64,000 bases of DNA from Allobosea sp. LC85. GTDB lineage: Bacteria > Pseudomonadota > Alphaproteobacteria > Rhizobiales > Beijerinckiaceae. The notes below the pieces were generated by a model. That model was not told where the DNA came from. It was given only the letters and a program-made list of their open reading frames with translations, and made no database searches. Shown here one piece after another: positions 8,618-17,169 of the stretch. Position 1 is the stretch's first letter. Each line of letters opens with the position of its first letter. Position numbers and translations under genes: made by a program. The stretch covers positions 123,045 to 187,044 of the forward strand of contig NZ_JPKG01000007.1 in NCBI RefSeq assembly GCF_000735605.1. Direction: 5' to 3'.

Positions 8618-9286
8618 ATGTTCATCGTCAATCCCATGCCGGCGCAGATCCCAGCCAGCCTCACTGCGCTGCTTGAGAAATGCGAAGTCGCGACCATCGG
8701 CCATGTCCTGCATTCGGGCTTCGTCGATCGTGAGATCCGCGCGGTGCTGCCGACCAAGCGCGTCGCCGGCACCGCCGTCACGATCCGCATCCCGCACGCG
8801 GATTCGACTGCGTTGCACTACCTGACCAAGCTCGTCCGCCCGGGCGATATCGTCGTGATCGACCGCTGCGGCGACACCAAGCATGCCTGCTGGGGCGGCG
8901 TCGTCACCCACGCCATGAAGAATGCCGGAGTGGCCGCCGGTGTCATCGACGGCCCGGCCACCGATTTCTCCGAGATCGTCAAGACCGACATGCCGATGTG
9001 GTGCCGCGGCCCGTCGCCGATCACGACCAAGATCCTCGGTACCGAAGGCGCGATCAACGTGCCGGTCAGCGTCGGCGGCCAGACGATCGAGCCGGGCGAT
9101 GCCGTGCTCTGCGACGAGAGCGGCATCGTCGTACTGAAGGCCGCGACGGCGGAAGCCTATGCCCGTCGCGCCATCGAGATGCAGGAACAGGAACTCGTCC
9201 TGCTCGAGCGCCTGCGCAAGGGGGAGAAGCTGCCCGACATCTCGGGCGCCACCGCGATGGTCGAGGGCAAGCTCGCCAGGGTTTGA
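8618..9286 (+). CDS. RraA-family protein (HMG/CHA aldolase-like) with altered active-site motif
   Basis: A 222-aa member of the RraA/4-hydroxy-4-methyl-2-oxoglutarate aldolase fold, formerly annotated as a menaquinone methyltransferase-like protein. Glycine-rich segments PGDIVVIDRCGD and WGGVVTHAMKNAGVAAGVIDG match the family. In true aldolases the next residues include an Arg-Asp pair (DGxxRD); here the motif reads DGPATD, so the Asp remains but the Arg is Thr. This may mean loss or change of aldolase activity. It starts 12 nt after the amidase and is likely co-transcribed with it. Confidence 0.82.
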   Translation: MFIVNPMPAQIPASLTALLEKCEVATIGHVLHSGFVDREIRAVLPTKRVAGTAVTIRIPHADSTALHYLTKLVRPGDIVVIDRCGDTKHACWGGVVTHAMKNAGVAAGVIDGPATDFSEIVKTDMPMWCRGPSPITTKILGTEGAINVPVSVGGQTIEPGDAVLCDESGIVVLKAATAEAYARRAIEMQEQELVLLERLRKGEKLPDISGATAMVEGKLARV

Positions 9287-9381
9287 ACGTCCCAGGGCCT
9301 GATGTCCACAACCTGACTGTCCGACATGTCGAAGCAGGCGGCAAAAGCCGCTCGCACAACCAAAAACAGAGGGGAAGTCGC

Positions 9382-10428
9382 ATGAAGACATATGCCAAGA
9401 TCGCAATCGGAGCCGGGCTCGCAACCGCACTCCTGTCAAGCACCGCCATGGCCCAGCAGACCGTGACGGTGATGGCCTATTCCGGTCTCTTCCAGGAGCG
9501 CTACACCAAGGCGGTGGTCGAGCCCTTCATGAAGGCCAACCCCGGCATCAAGGTCGAATACTTCCCGATGCCGAACTCGGCCCAGATGCTGGGTAACCTG
9601 CGTGCCCAGAAGGCCGCGCCGCAGGCCGATGTCGTCATCATGGACGTTTCGGTCTCCAAGGCTGCGACCGACGAGAAGCTGCTGACCAAGATCGACGAGA
9701 AGAACACCCCCAACGTCGCCGATCTCTACCCCAGTGCGCGCATCGCCGATGTCGACGGCGTCGCCGTGACCTTCGACAACCTCGTGCTGCTCTACAACAC
9801 CGATACGGTGAAGGAGACGCCGAAATCCTGGATGGATCTCGCTGACAAGAAGTTCGCCGGCAAGGTCGCAATCCCCGGGATGCCCGACATCCAGGGCCTC
9901 TCGCTTGTGCTGATCACCGACAAGGCGCGCGGTGGCACCGACTATCTCAAGAATGTCGACAAGGGCATCGCCGCGCTCGGCGAGATCGCGCCCAACGTCC
10001 AGACCTGGGAGCCGAAGCCCGAGGTCTATGTCACGATCATCTCCGGTCAGGCGACGATCGGCGCCGGTTGGAATGCCCGTGCGCAGGTGAACATCGACAC
10101 CTCGAACGGCAAGCTCGGTGCGACCCTGCCGAAGGAGGGCAGTGTCTTCCAGATCAACACCATCAACCAGGTCGCCGGCGGCCCCGGCAAGGATGCCGGC
10201 GCAAAGTTCATCAACTACGCGCTCAGCCCCGAGGCGCAGAAGGCTTTCACGGAAGCGATGTTCTACGCGCCGACCAACGCCAAGGCGCAGATCTCGGAGG
10301 CCGCGATCGAGCGCACGGCAGTGAAGTCGATGGACAAGGTCATCCCTGTGGACTGGATCGCTCTCGCCAAGGTCCGCGAGCCGATCATGGACCAGTGGCG
10401 CCGCAAGGTGATCCCGCTGAGCCGCTGA
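9382..10428 (+). CDS. ABC transporter substrate-binding protein, PotD/spermidine-putrescine type
   Basis: A 348-aa extracellular solute-binding protein. Residues 1-24 are a Sec signal peptide ending STAMA-QQ. The mature protein has the group features of polyamine, iron and 2-aminoethylphosphonate binders (VTVMAYSGLFQERYTKAVVEPF near the start, VTFDNLVLLYNTDTV, ADKKFAGKVAIPG). The ATG at 9382 is preceded by GAGGGGAAG. Its cognate ATPase and two permeases follow in order. The ligand cannot be assigned; polyamine specificity is only the family name. Confidence 0.9.
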   Translation: MKTYAKIAIGAGLATALLSSTAMAQQTVTVMAYSGLFQERYTKAVVEPFMKANPGIKVEYFPMPNSAQMLGNLRAQKAAPQADVVIMDVSVSKAATDEKLLTKIDEKNTPNVADLYPSARIADVDGVAVTFDNLVLLYNTDTVKETPKSWMDLADKKFAGKVAIPGMPDIQGLSLVLITDKARGGTDYLKNVDKGIAALGEIAPNVQTWEPKPEVYVTIISGQATIGAGWNARAQVNIDTSNGKLGATLPKEGSVFQINTINQVAGGPGKDAGAKFINYALSPEAQKAFTEAMFYAPTNAKAQISEAAIERTAVKSMDKVIPVDWIALAKVREPIMDQWRRKVIPLSR

Positions 10429-10448
10429 GCCAAAGGAGGATGTCGACC

Positions 10449-11531
10449 ATGACCAGCCGAACCGATGCACCAGAGGGCTTCCTTTCGATCCGGAGCCTGA
10501 CCAAGCGCTACGGCGACTTCGTCGCGGTCGACACTCTCGATCTCGAGGTGCCGAAGGGCGAGCTCGTGGCCTTCCTCGGCCCCTCGGGCTGCGGCAAGAC
10601 GACATCGCTGAGGATGATTGCGGGCCTCGTGCCTGCGACCTCCGGGCGCATCGTCGTCGGCGGCAGCGACCTGACCGAAGTCGCGACGCATCGCCGCGAC
10701 ATGGGGCTGGTCTTCCAGAGCTATGCGCTGTTCCCGCATATGAGCGTGGCGCGCAACGTCGCCTTCGGCCTCGAGATGCGCAAGGTCGACAAGGGCGAGA
10801 TCGCCAGGCGGGTGAAGGAGGCGATCGCGCTCGTTCATCTCACCGGCAAGGAAGAGCACCGGCCGGGTCAGCTCTCCGGCGGCCAGCAACAGCGGGTGGC
10901 GCTGGCGCGTGCACTCGTCATCCGTCCATCGATCCTGCTGCTCGACGAGCCGCTCTCCAATCTCGATGCCAAGCTGCGCGACGAGATGCGCAACGAGATC
11001 CGCGACATCCAGAAGCGCCTTGGCATCACCGCGATCTTCGTGACGCATGATCAGGTCGAGGCGCTGACCATGTGCGACAAGGTCGTGGTGATGAACCAGG
11101 GCCGGCTCGAGCAGCTCGGCACTCCGGTCGAACTCTATGAGGCGCCGAAGACGGCCTTCGTCGCGAGCTTCGTCGGCCGCAGCAATCGCCTGACAGCGGT
11201 CGCCCGCAATGGCGCGGCCGAATTCGCCGGCCAGCGCATCGCGGCCCCCGCCGGCCTCGAGGGGCCGGTGCAGGTGATGATCCGCCCGCACCGTCTCGGC
11301 CTTTCGCCGGCCTCTCCTGCAGCAACAGATCCCGCGCGCCAGCAGGTCACGGGCACCGTCGCCCGCGCGATCTTCGCCGGCGACATCCTGCAATATGACG
11401 TCGATGTCGGCGGCCAGATCGTCTCGGTCGAGCTCGCGACCCGCGGCGGCGAGAGCGTGATCGAGCCGGGCCGCCCGGTGACCCTGTCCTGGCGACCGCA
11501 GGACATCTTCGTCTACGGAGCGGCAGCATGA
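10449..11531 (+). CDS. ABC transporter ATP-binding protein, PotA type
   Basis: A 360-aa ATPase with Walker A GPSGCGKTTS, Q-loop, signature LSGGQQQRVALARAL, Walker B ILLLDEPLSNLD, and a C-terminal TOBE domain (about 285-355). Two in-frame ATGs exist at 10440 and 10449; AAAGGAGG at 10432-10439 abuts the first and is 9 nt from the second, so 10449 is taken as the start. The end overlaps the next permease gene by 4 nt. Confidence 0.93.
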   Translation: MTSRTDAPEGFLSIRSLTKRYGDFVAVDTLDLEVPKGELVAFLGPSGCGKTTSLRMIAGLVPATSGRIVVGGSDLTEVATHRRDMGLVFQSYALFPHMSVARNVAFGLEMRKVDKGEIARRVKEAIALVHLTGKEEHRPGQLSGGQQQRVALARALVIRPSILLLDEPLSNLDAKLRDEMRNEIRDIQKRLGITAIFVTHDQVEALTMCDKVVVMNQGRLEQLGTPVELYEAPKTAFVASFVGRSNRLTAVARNGAAEFAGQRIAAPAGLEGPVQVMIRPHRLGLSPASPAATDPARQQVTGTVARAIFAGDILQYDVDVGGQIVSVELATRGGESVIEPGRPVTLSWRPQDIFVYGAAA

Positions 11532-12418
11532 GCGCGGTTGCGCCAGCCGCAGCGATGGCGGCCCCGATGCCGGCCGCGGAGCGGAGCAGCGGCCTGCCGC
11601 TGGTCGTGCTGCTGCTCCTGCCGATCGCGCTCGTGAACGCCTTCGGCTTCCTTGCACCGGTCTTCAACCTGCTGCGCATGTCGTTCTACGAGTCGCAGGC
11701 GACGGGCGCGATGGTCGAGGTCTACACGCTCGCGACCTGGATCTCGGTGCTGCGCGACAGCTTCTACGCCGAGCTCATTCTCAACAGCATCCTGGTCAGC
11801 CTCGGCATCACGCTGATGACGCTGGTCTGTTCATATCCGATCGCCCTCTATCTTCATCGCTCCAGCGGCACATGGCGCACGATCCTGCTGGTGCTGGTCA
11901 TCTCGCCGCTGCTGACCTCGGCGGTGGTGCGGACCTATGGTTGGGTCGCGATCCTGTCGGAGAACGGGCTCGTCAACAATGCGCTCGGTGCCATCGGCAT
12001 CGCGCCGCTCAAGCTGATGTTCAACAAGACCGGCGTGGTGATCGGGCTGACGGAGATCCTGATGCCCTACATGATCCTCGCTCTGCTTGCCGGCTTCGGC
12101 CGGCTCGATCCGCGGGTCGAGGAGGCTGCCTCCACGCTCGGCGCACCGCCCTGGAAGGTGTTTCGCCATATCGTCGTGCCGCTGACCCTGCCGGGCATCG
12201 CGCTCGGCTCGCTGCTCTGCTTCGTGCTGGCTGTCTCGTCCTTCATCACGCCGAAGCTGCTCGGAGGCGGCCGCGTCTTCCTGCTCGCGACCGAGATCTA
12301 CGACCAGGCCATCGTGACACTGAACTGGCCGCTCGCCGCGACGCTCTCGATCCTCGTGCTCGTCATCTTCGGCGGTGCGCTCGTGCTCTATACCCGCGCC
12401 CTGCGCGCCATCATGTGA
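11528..12418 (+). CDS. ABC transporter permease, PotB type
   Basis: A 296-aa inner-membrane permease of the spermidine/putrescine group. It begins with a cytoplasmic leader rich in Ala/Pro, then a first helix (VVLLLLPIALVNAFGFLAPV), five further helices and the EAA loop (VEEAASTLGAPPWKVFRHI). The start ATG overlaps the ATPase stop (ATGA). It forms the transmembrane pore with the following permease. Confidence 0.92.
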   Translation: MSAVAPAAAMAAPMPAAERSSGLPLVVLLLLPIALVNAFGFLAPVFNLLRMSFYESQATGAMVEVYTLATWISVLRDSFYAELILNSILVSLGITLMTLVCSYPIALYLHRSSGTWRTILLVLVISPLLTSAVVRTYGWVAILSENGLVNNALGAIGIAPLKLMFNKTGVVIGLTEILMPYMILALLAGFGRLDPRVEEAASTLGAPPWKVFRHIVVPLTLPGIALGSLLCFVLAVSSFITPKLLGGGRVFLLATEIYDQAIVTLNWPLAATLSILVLVIFGGALVLYTRALRAIM

Positions 12419-12431
12419 GGGGGAGGACATC

Positions 12432-13226
12432 ATGGACGAACGCCCGATTTCTCCCGCCCTGAAGATCCTCGCCGGTGCGATGTTCGTCTTCCTGCTGGCA
12501 CCGCTGATCGTCGTCGTGCCGATCTCGTTCTCCGGCGACAGCTACATGATGTTCCCGCCATCGAGCTGGAGCACCAAATGGTACCCGGCGATCTTCGCTG
12601 ACGGGAAGATGGTCTCCGCCTTCTGGACGAGCCTGCTGCTCGCCTTCGTGGTGACCGTGCTCAGCCTGCTGATCGGCCTGCCGGCAGCCTATGCGCTGGT
12701 CAGGCTCAAGCCGCGCGGAGCGGAATTCCTGTCGAGCCTGTTCACCGCGCCGCTGCTGCTGCCGACGATCGTGCTCGGCCTCGCGATCCTGATCGTGTTT
12801 TCCGGATACGGCCTGCTCGCGACCTTCCAGGGTCTGGTTGCAGCGCATCTGGTCGTGACCTTGCCCTACGCCATCCGTGTGCTCTCGACCGCTCTCGCCA
12901 CCCTGCCGATCCCGGTGGAGGAAGCGGCCGCAACGCTGGGCGCCTCGCCGCTGACGGTGTTTCGGCGCGTCACCCTGCCGATGATGCGTTCCGGCATCGT
13001 CGGCACCACGGCGCTCTGCTTCCTCGTCTCCTTCGACGAGGTCGTGCTCTCGCTCTTCATGACCGGCCCGCGCATTTCGACGCTGCCGGTCGCGATGTAT
13101 CACCGCGTCGAACAGCAGGCCGATCCGCTGGTCGCCGCCTTGTCCGTGCTGCTCGTCGTGCTCACGCTCGTCGTCGTTCTCGTGGTGGACCGGACCTCCG
13201 GCCTCGCCAAGACGTTCGTCAAATGA
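12432..13226 (+). CDS. ABC transporter permease, PotC type
   Basis: A 264-aa permease with a first helix near residues 12-32, family EAA loop VEEAAATLGASPLTVFRRV, and the conserved SFDEVVLSLF segment of PotC-type subunits. GGGGGAGGA precedes the ATG at 12432 by a few bases. It completes the four-gene PotDABC-like importer. A perfect TGACCA/TGGTCA stem overlaps its stop codon (13224-13238). Confidence 0.92.
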   Translation: MDERPISPALKILAGAMFVFLLAPLIVVVPISFSGDSYMMFPPSSWSTKWYPAIFADGKMVSAFWTSLLLAFVVTVLSLLIGLPAAYALVRLKPRGAEFLSSLFTAPLLLPTIVLGLAILIVFSGYGLLATFQGLVAAHLVVTLPYAIRVLSTALATLPIPVEEAAATLGASPLTVFRRVTLPMMRSGIVGTTALCFLVSFDEVVLSLFMTGPRISTLPVAMYHRVEQQADPLVAALSVLLVVLTLVVVLVVDRTSGLAKTFVK

Positions 13227-13387
13227 CCACCTTGGTCAAACGAAGACCGCCGGACAAAGGAGGCCGCATGGTCTCGAGCTGTCGTGAAGCAGGCCGCTAG
13301 TCCGGCCGGATACTGAAGGCGGACGGGCAGGCCCGCCGCCGCGCCGAAACGCCCACTCTTCGAACCTGGCCTGCTCGCGGCGCGAGC
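13224..13387 (+). promoter_or_regulatory. Structured leader between the transporter and hyuA, with a 10-codon mini-ORF
   Basis: This intergenic leader contains a perfect 6-bp stem over the permease stop (13224-13229/13233-13238, 3-nt loop), a strong Shine-Dalgarno AAAGGAGG at 13256-13263 before a tiny ORF at 13268-13300 (MVSSCREAGR), a bulged GC-rich stem at 13318-13340 and a perfect GCTCGC/GCGAGC hairpin at 13373-13387. hyuA then starts at 13409. The layout is compatible with translational or attenuation-type control of hyuA, but no known riboswitch is recognised. Confidence 0.4.
13268..13300 (+). CDS. Possible leader peptide MVSSCREAGR
   Basis: Ten codons plus TAG with AAAGGAGG four bases before the ATG, a stronger ribosome site than hyuA itself has. 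The peptide does not run heavily in one amino acid, so classical amino-acid attenuation is not evident. It may simply be a chance ORF beneath a Shine-Dalgarno-like string. Confidence 0.25.
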   Translation: MVSSCREAGR

Positions 13388-13408
13388 GGGAACCCTGGAG
13401 CTTGCCTG

Positions 13409-15457
13409 ATGGAACAGGATATCCGCATCGCCGTCGACATCGGCGGCACCTTCACCGATATCGAGATCCTCGATGCCGGGACCGGCGCCATCCACCAGAT
13501 CAAGACGCCGAGTACGCCGAAGGACCCGTCCGTCGGTCTCCTCACCGGCATCCGGCAGGCGTCGGAGCGCTTTGGCTTCCCGCTGGAGGCAGTACAGTAC
13601 CTGCTGCACGGAACGACCATCGCGACCAACGCCGTGCTGGAGCGCAAGCTGCCGCTCGGGGCGGTGGTCACGACGGCCGGCTTCGAGGACGTGATGCAGA
13701 TCGGCCGGCATGGCCGCAAGGACGTCTACGCGATCACGCTGGAGCAGCCGGAGCCGCTGGTTGCCCGCCGCTTCTGCTTCGGTGTCGAGGAGCGTGTCGG
13801 TGCGGATGGGCGAATCATTGCGAAGCTCCAGGAAGAGGGCGTTCGGCGGATCGCGTCCGAGCTCGCCAGGGCCGGCGTCAAATCGGTCGCGGTCTGCTTG
13901 TTGCACGCCTATGCCAACCCGGCCCATGAGCGTCGCGTCGGCGAGATCCTGTCCGACATGCTGCCGGGCGTCGCCATCTCGCTCGCCAGCGAGATCTCAC
14001 CCGAGATCCGTGAATATGAACGCATGTCGACCACGGCGCTGAACGCGCTGCTGGTGCCGATCGTCCAGAGCTATACCGACCGTCTCGCCGGGCGCCTCGC
14101 CGAGGAGGTGCCGCAGACGCAGGTCTACCTCGTCCAGTCCAATGGCGGCGTGTCCGGCCTCGCCAAGGCCGGGCGCGAGCCGGCCCGCCTGCTGCTCTCC
14201 GGACCCAGCGGCGGTGCCGCGGCGGCCAGGCGCCTGTCGGCCGAGCTCGGCGAGCCCAATCTCGTCGCGGTCGACATGGGGGGCACCTCCTTCGACGTCT
14301 CCGTGGTCCATGACGGCGTGGTCTCGATGGTCAATGAGGGCGAGGTCGACGGCCTGCCTGTGCGGCTGCCGATGATCGAAATGCGCACCATCGGCGCCGG
14401 CGGCGGCTCGATCGCCTGGGTCGACGACGGCAATCGCCTGCGCATCGGCCCGCACAGCGCCGGCGCCGATCCCGGCCCCGCCTGTTATGGCAAGGGCGGC
14501 ATTGCGCTGACGGTGACCGACGCCAATCTCCTGCTCGGTCGCCTCGACGGCAAGAGCTTCATGGGCGGGACGATGCCGCTCGACCGCGAGGCCGCGCGCC
14601 GCGCCGCCGAAACCGTGGCAACGCCGCTTGGGCTCTCCGTCGACAGCACTGCGGCCGGCGTCATCGACGTCGCGAATTCCGCGCTCGCCATGGCGATCCG
14701 GCTCTCGCTCTTCGAGAAGGGGCTCGACCCCGAGGATTTCGCCATGCTGTCCTTCGGCGGCGCTGGCGGCGTGCATGCCTGTGAGGTGGCGGAGGAACTC
14801 GGCATCCGCCGTGTCATCTTCCCGGCCCATGCCTCGACGCTCTCGGCCTGGGGGATCCTCTGGTCCGACATCGCCCATGACCTGAGCGCCACGCAGATCG
14901 GCCTGTTCGATGAACTCGGGCCTGATTTGGGAGCGACCGCCTCCCGCCTTGTCACGGAGGCGGAAACCCTGCTCGCCGAAGACGGTGTCGCGCCCGCGGC
15001 GCGGCGCTTCGAATGGGCCGTCGACCTGCGCTATGCCGGGCAGGCCTTCGACCTGCGTGTGCCGCTGGACGAGGCTGATTTCTCAGCCGCAGGTGTCGCC
15101 AAGGCGAGCGCGGCCTTCCACGCCCTGCACAAGCAGCGCTTCTCCTATGACGAGCCCGAGGTCCCGGTCGAAATCGTCGCCCTGCGGCTGAAGGCCGTCG
15201 GCGCGCTGGCCAAGCCCGTGCCTGCGCGCCGCGTCGCCGGCTCGGCGAAACCGGCCGCGCATGCGCGCCCGGTCCATGGTCGGGGAGCCGCTGTCGACAC
15301 GCCGGTTTGGGAGCGCGACGCGATCGGGACCACCGATCCCGTCAGCGGCCCCGCGGTCGTCGAAGAACCCTACACCTCGATCTACCTGCCGGCCGGCTGG
15401 AGCATCGTCACCCATTCCGCCGGCGCCCTGATCGCCGACCGCATCACCGCGCAGTGA
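13409..15457 (+). CDS. hyuA: Hydantoinase/oxoprolinase subunit A (HyuA)
   Basis: A 682-aa protein of the ATP-dependent N-methylhydantoinase/5-oxoprolinase A family. The N-terminal actin-like ATPase begins IAVDIGGTFTDIEILD; LLHGTTIATNAVLERK, YLVQSNGGVSGL, LLSGPSGGAAAARRL and VAVDMGGTSFDVS follow, then a C-terminal domain with GAGGGSIAWVD and SFGGAGGVHACEVA. With HyuB it couples ATP hydrolysis to opening of a cyclic amide ring (hydantoin, 5-oxoproline or related lactam); acetone carboxylase is a distant relative. Length is normal for the family. GGAG eight bases before the ATG marks the start. Confidence 0.93.
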   Translation: MEQDIRIAVDIGGTFTDIEILDAGTGAIHQIKTPSTPKDPSVGLLTGIRQASERFGFPLEAVQYLLHGTTIATNAVLERKLPLGAVVTTAGFEDVMQIGRHGRKDVYAITLEQPEPLVARRFCFGVEERVGADGRIIAKLQEEGVRRIASELARAGVKSVAVCLLHAYANPAHERRVGEILSDMLPGVAISLASEISPEIREYERMSTTALNALLVPIVQSYTDRLAGRLAEEVPQTQVYLVQSNGGVSGLAKAGREPARLLLSGPSGGAAAARRLSAELGEPNLVAVDMGGTSFDVSVVHDGVVSMVNEGEVDGLPVRLPMIEMRTIGAGGGSIAWVDDGNRLRIGPHSAGADPGPACYGKGGIALTVTDANLLLGRLDGKSFMGGTMPLDREAARRAAETVATPLGLSVDSTAAGVIDVANSALAMAIRLSLFEKGLDPEDFAMLSFGGAGGVHACEVAEELGIRRVIFPAHASTLSAWGILWSDIAHDLSATQIGLFDELGPDLGATASRLVTEAETLLAEDGVAPAARRFEWAVDLRYAGQAFDLRVPLDEADFSAAGVAKASAAFHALHKQRFSYDEPEVPVEIVALRLKAVGALAKPVPARRVAGSAKPAAHARPVHGRGAAVDTPVWERDAIGTTDPVSGPAVVEEPYTSIYLPAGWSIVTHSAGALIADRITAQ

Positions 15458-15468
15458 GGCCTGACACC

Positions 15469-17169
15469 ATGAGCGACACCTTGAAGGGCATCGACCCCGT
15501 CCGCCTCGAAGTCATCCGCAATGCGCTGGTCGCTGCGGCCGAGGAAATGAGCATCACGATCTGGCGCACCAGCCGCTCGACCGTGGTCCGCGAGATCCTC
15601 GATTTCTCCACCGCCGTCTTCGACGCGCAAGGCCGCAACATTGCGCAGTCGGCCCGCATCCCGGTTCACCTGAACTCGATGTCGGACTGCCTGCGCACCA
15701 TCCTCGACCGCTTCATTCCGCTCGACCAGTGGAACGACGGCGACGTCATCGTCACCAATGATCCCTATTCCGGCGGCCAGCATCTGCCGGACATCCAGAC
15801 CTTCCGGCCTGTCTTCGTCGATGGCGAGCGGGTCGGCATCGTCGGCACGCTCTGCCACCATGTCGATGTCGGCGGCGGTGCGGCCGGCAGCTACTATGCC
15901 AACGCGACCGAGATCTTCCAGGAAGGCATCCGCATCCCGCCGCTGCGCCTCGTCGACAGGGGCGTGCTCAATGCCGGCGTCTTCGAGATGCTGCTGCACA
16001 ATGTACGGCAGCCCGACGAGACGCGCGGCGACCTGAACGCGCAGATCGCGGCGCTCGGCATCGGCGAGCGGGCAGTGGCGCGCATGGCGCGGAAATACGG
16101 TTCCGGCTCGCTCGCAGCCGCGATGTCGGCCATCCTCGACGGCTCCGAGCGCATGCTGCGCGCCGCGCTGAAGGCGCTTCCCGACGGCGAAACCTCCTTC
16201 GTCGAACTGGTCGACGATGACGGCCAGTCGGAAGAGCCGATCCGGCTTGCGGTGAAGATCATCAAGCGGGGCGAGACCATCACGCTCGATTTCGAGGGGT
16301 CGAGCCCGCAGGTGAGGGGGCCGGTCAACAACACGCCCGCGATGACCTGCTCGGCCGTCTATTACGCGCTGCTGGCCGCACTCGGCGGCGAGATCCCGGC
16401 CAATTCCGGCTGCTATCGCGCTGTCACCGTGAAGCTGCCGGAAGGCAGCGTGGTCAATGCGGCCTTCCCGGCGCCGGTCGCCGGCCGCATGGTCGTCAAT
16501 CATCGCATCGCGACCGCCGTCTTCGGGGCGCTGGCGCAGATCATGCCCGAGCGCATCCCGGCGGCCTATTACGCGATCTCCTATGTCTACGCCCTGCAAA
16601 CGACGAACCCGAAGGGCAAGCGCCAGGTCTATTTCGACATCGAGGTCGGCGGCTGGGGCGGGCATGCCAGGGGCGACGGCGCGAGCGCGCTCTCCTGCGG
16701 CCTGCACAACAACACCAATGCACCGATCGAGATGGTCGAGGCCAAGTATCCGGTGACCTTCACCCGATACGGGTTGGTCCCGGATTCCGGCGGCGCCGGT
16801 GAGTTCCGTGGTGGCCTGGGCCTCGTGCGGGAATGGCGGCTGGACGCGGCCGAGGGCTCGCTCTCGACCAATTTCGAGCGCTTCCGGCATGCGCCCTACG
16901 GCATCGGGGGCGGCGAACCCGGTTCGCTCAGCCGCACCATCGTGACGCGCGCGGACGGCTCGAAACTCTCACTGCAATCCAAGGTCTCAGGCATCCCGCT
17001 GAAGGTCGGCGACACCGTCACCATCGAGACCTCCGGCGGCGGCGGCTTCGGCGATCCGGCGCGCCGCGATCCGAAGCGCCTCGCCAAGGACCTCGCCGAC
17101 GGTTTGGTGACTCCGCAGGCAGCGTCCCGGTTCTATGGCACCGAACAGGCCAAGGAGGAGGCGGCATGA
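15469..17169 (+). CDS. hyuB: Hydantoinase/oxoprolinase subunit B (HyuB)
   Basis: A 566-aa partner of HyuA. The N-terminus has PVRLEVIRNALVAAAEEMSI and later HLNSMSDCL, VTNDPYSGGQHLPDI and CHHVDVGGGAAG, all standard for HyuB. The C-terminal segment has the glycine-rich TSGGGGFGDPARRDP. The gene starts 11 nt after hyuA and overlaps the following dehydrogenase by ATGA, so the three are translated together. Substrate specificity of the AB complex is not readable from sequence. Confidence 0.93.
   Translation: MSDTLKGIDPVRLEVIRNALVAAAEEMSITIWRTSRSTVVREILDFSTAVFDAQGRNIAQSARIPVHLNSMSDCLRTILDRFIPLDQWNDGDVIVTNDPYSGGQHLPDIQTFRPVFVDGERVGIVGTLCHHVDVGGGAAGSYYANATEIFQEGIRIPPLRLVDRGVLNAGVFEMLLHNVRQPDETRGDLNAQIAALGIGERAVARMARKYGSGSLAAAMSAILDGSERMLRAALKALPDGETSFVELVDDDGQSEEPIRLAVKIIKRGETITLDFEGSSPQVRGPVNNTPAMTCSAVYYALLAALGGEIPANSGCYRAVTVKLPEGSVVNAAFPAPVAGRMVVNHRIATAVFGALAQIMPERIPAAYYAISYVYALQTTNPKGKRQVYFDIEVGGWGGHARGDGASALSCGLHNNTNAPIEMVEAKYPVTFTRYGLVPDSGGAGEFRGGLGLVREWRLDAAEGSLSTNFERFRHAPYGIGGGEPGSLSRTIVTRADGSKLSLQSKVSGIPLKVGDTVTIETSGGGGFGDPARRDPKRLAKDLADGLVTPQAASRFYGTEQAKEEAA

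Noticed and set aside
13409..17169. Acetone carboxylase subunits in place of HyuAB
   Set aside because: The two-subunit layout, lengths and absence of the third small subunit fit hydantoinase/oxoprolinase better.
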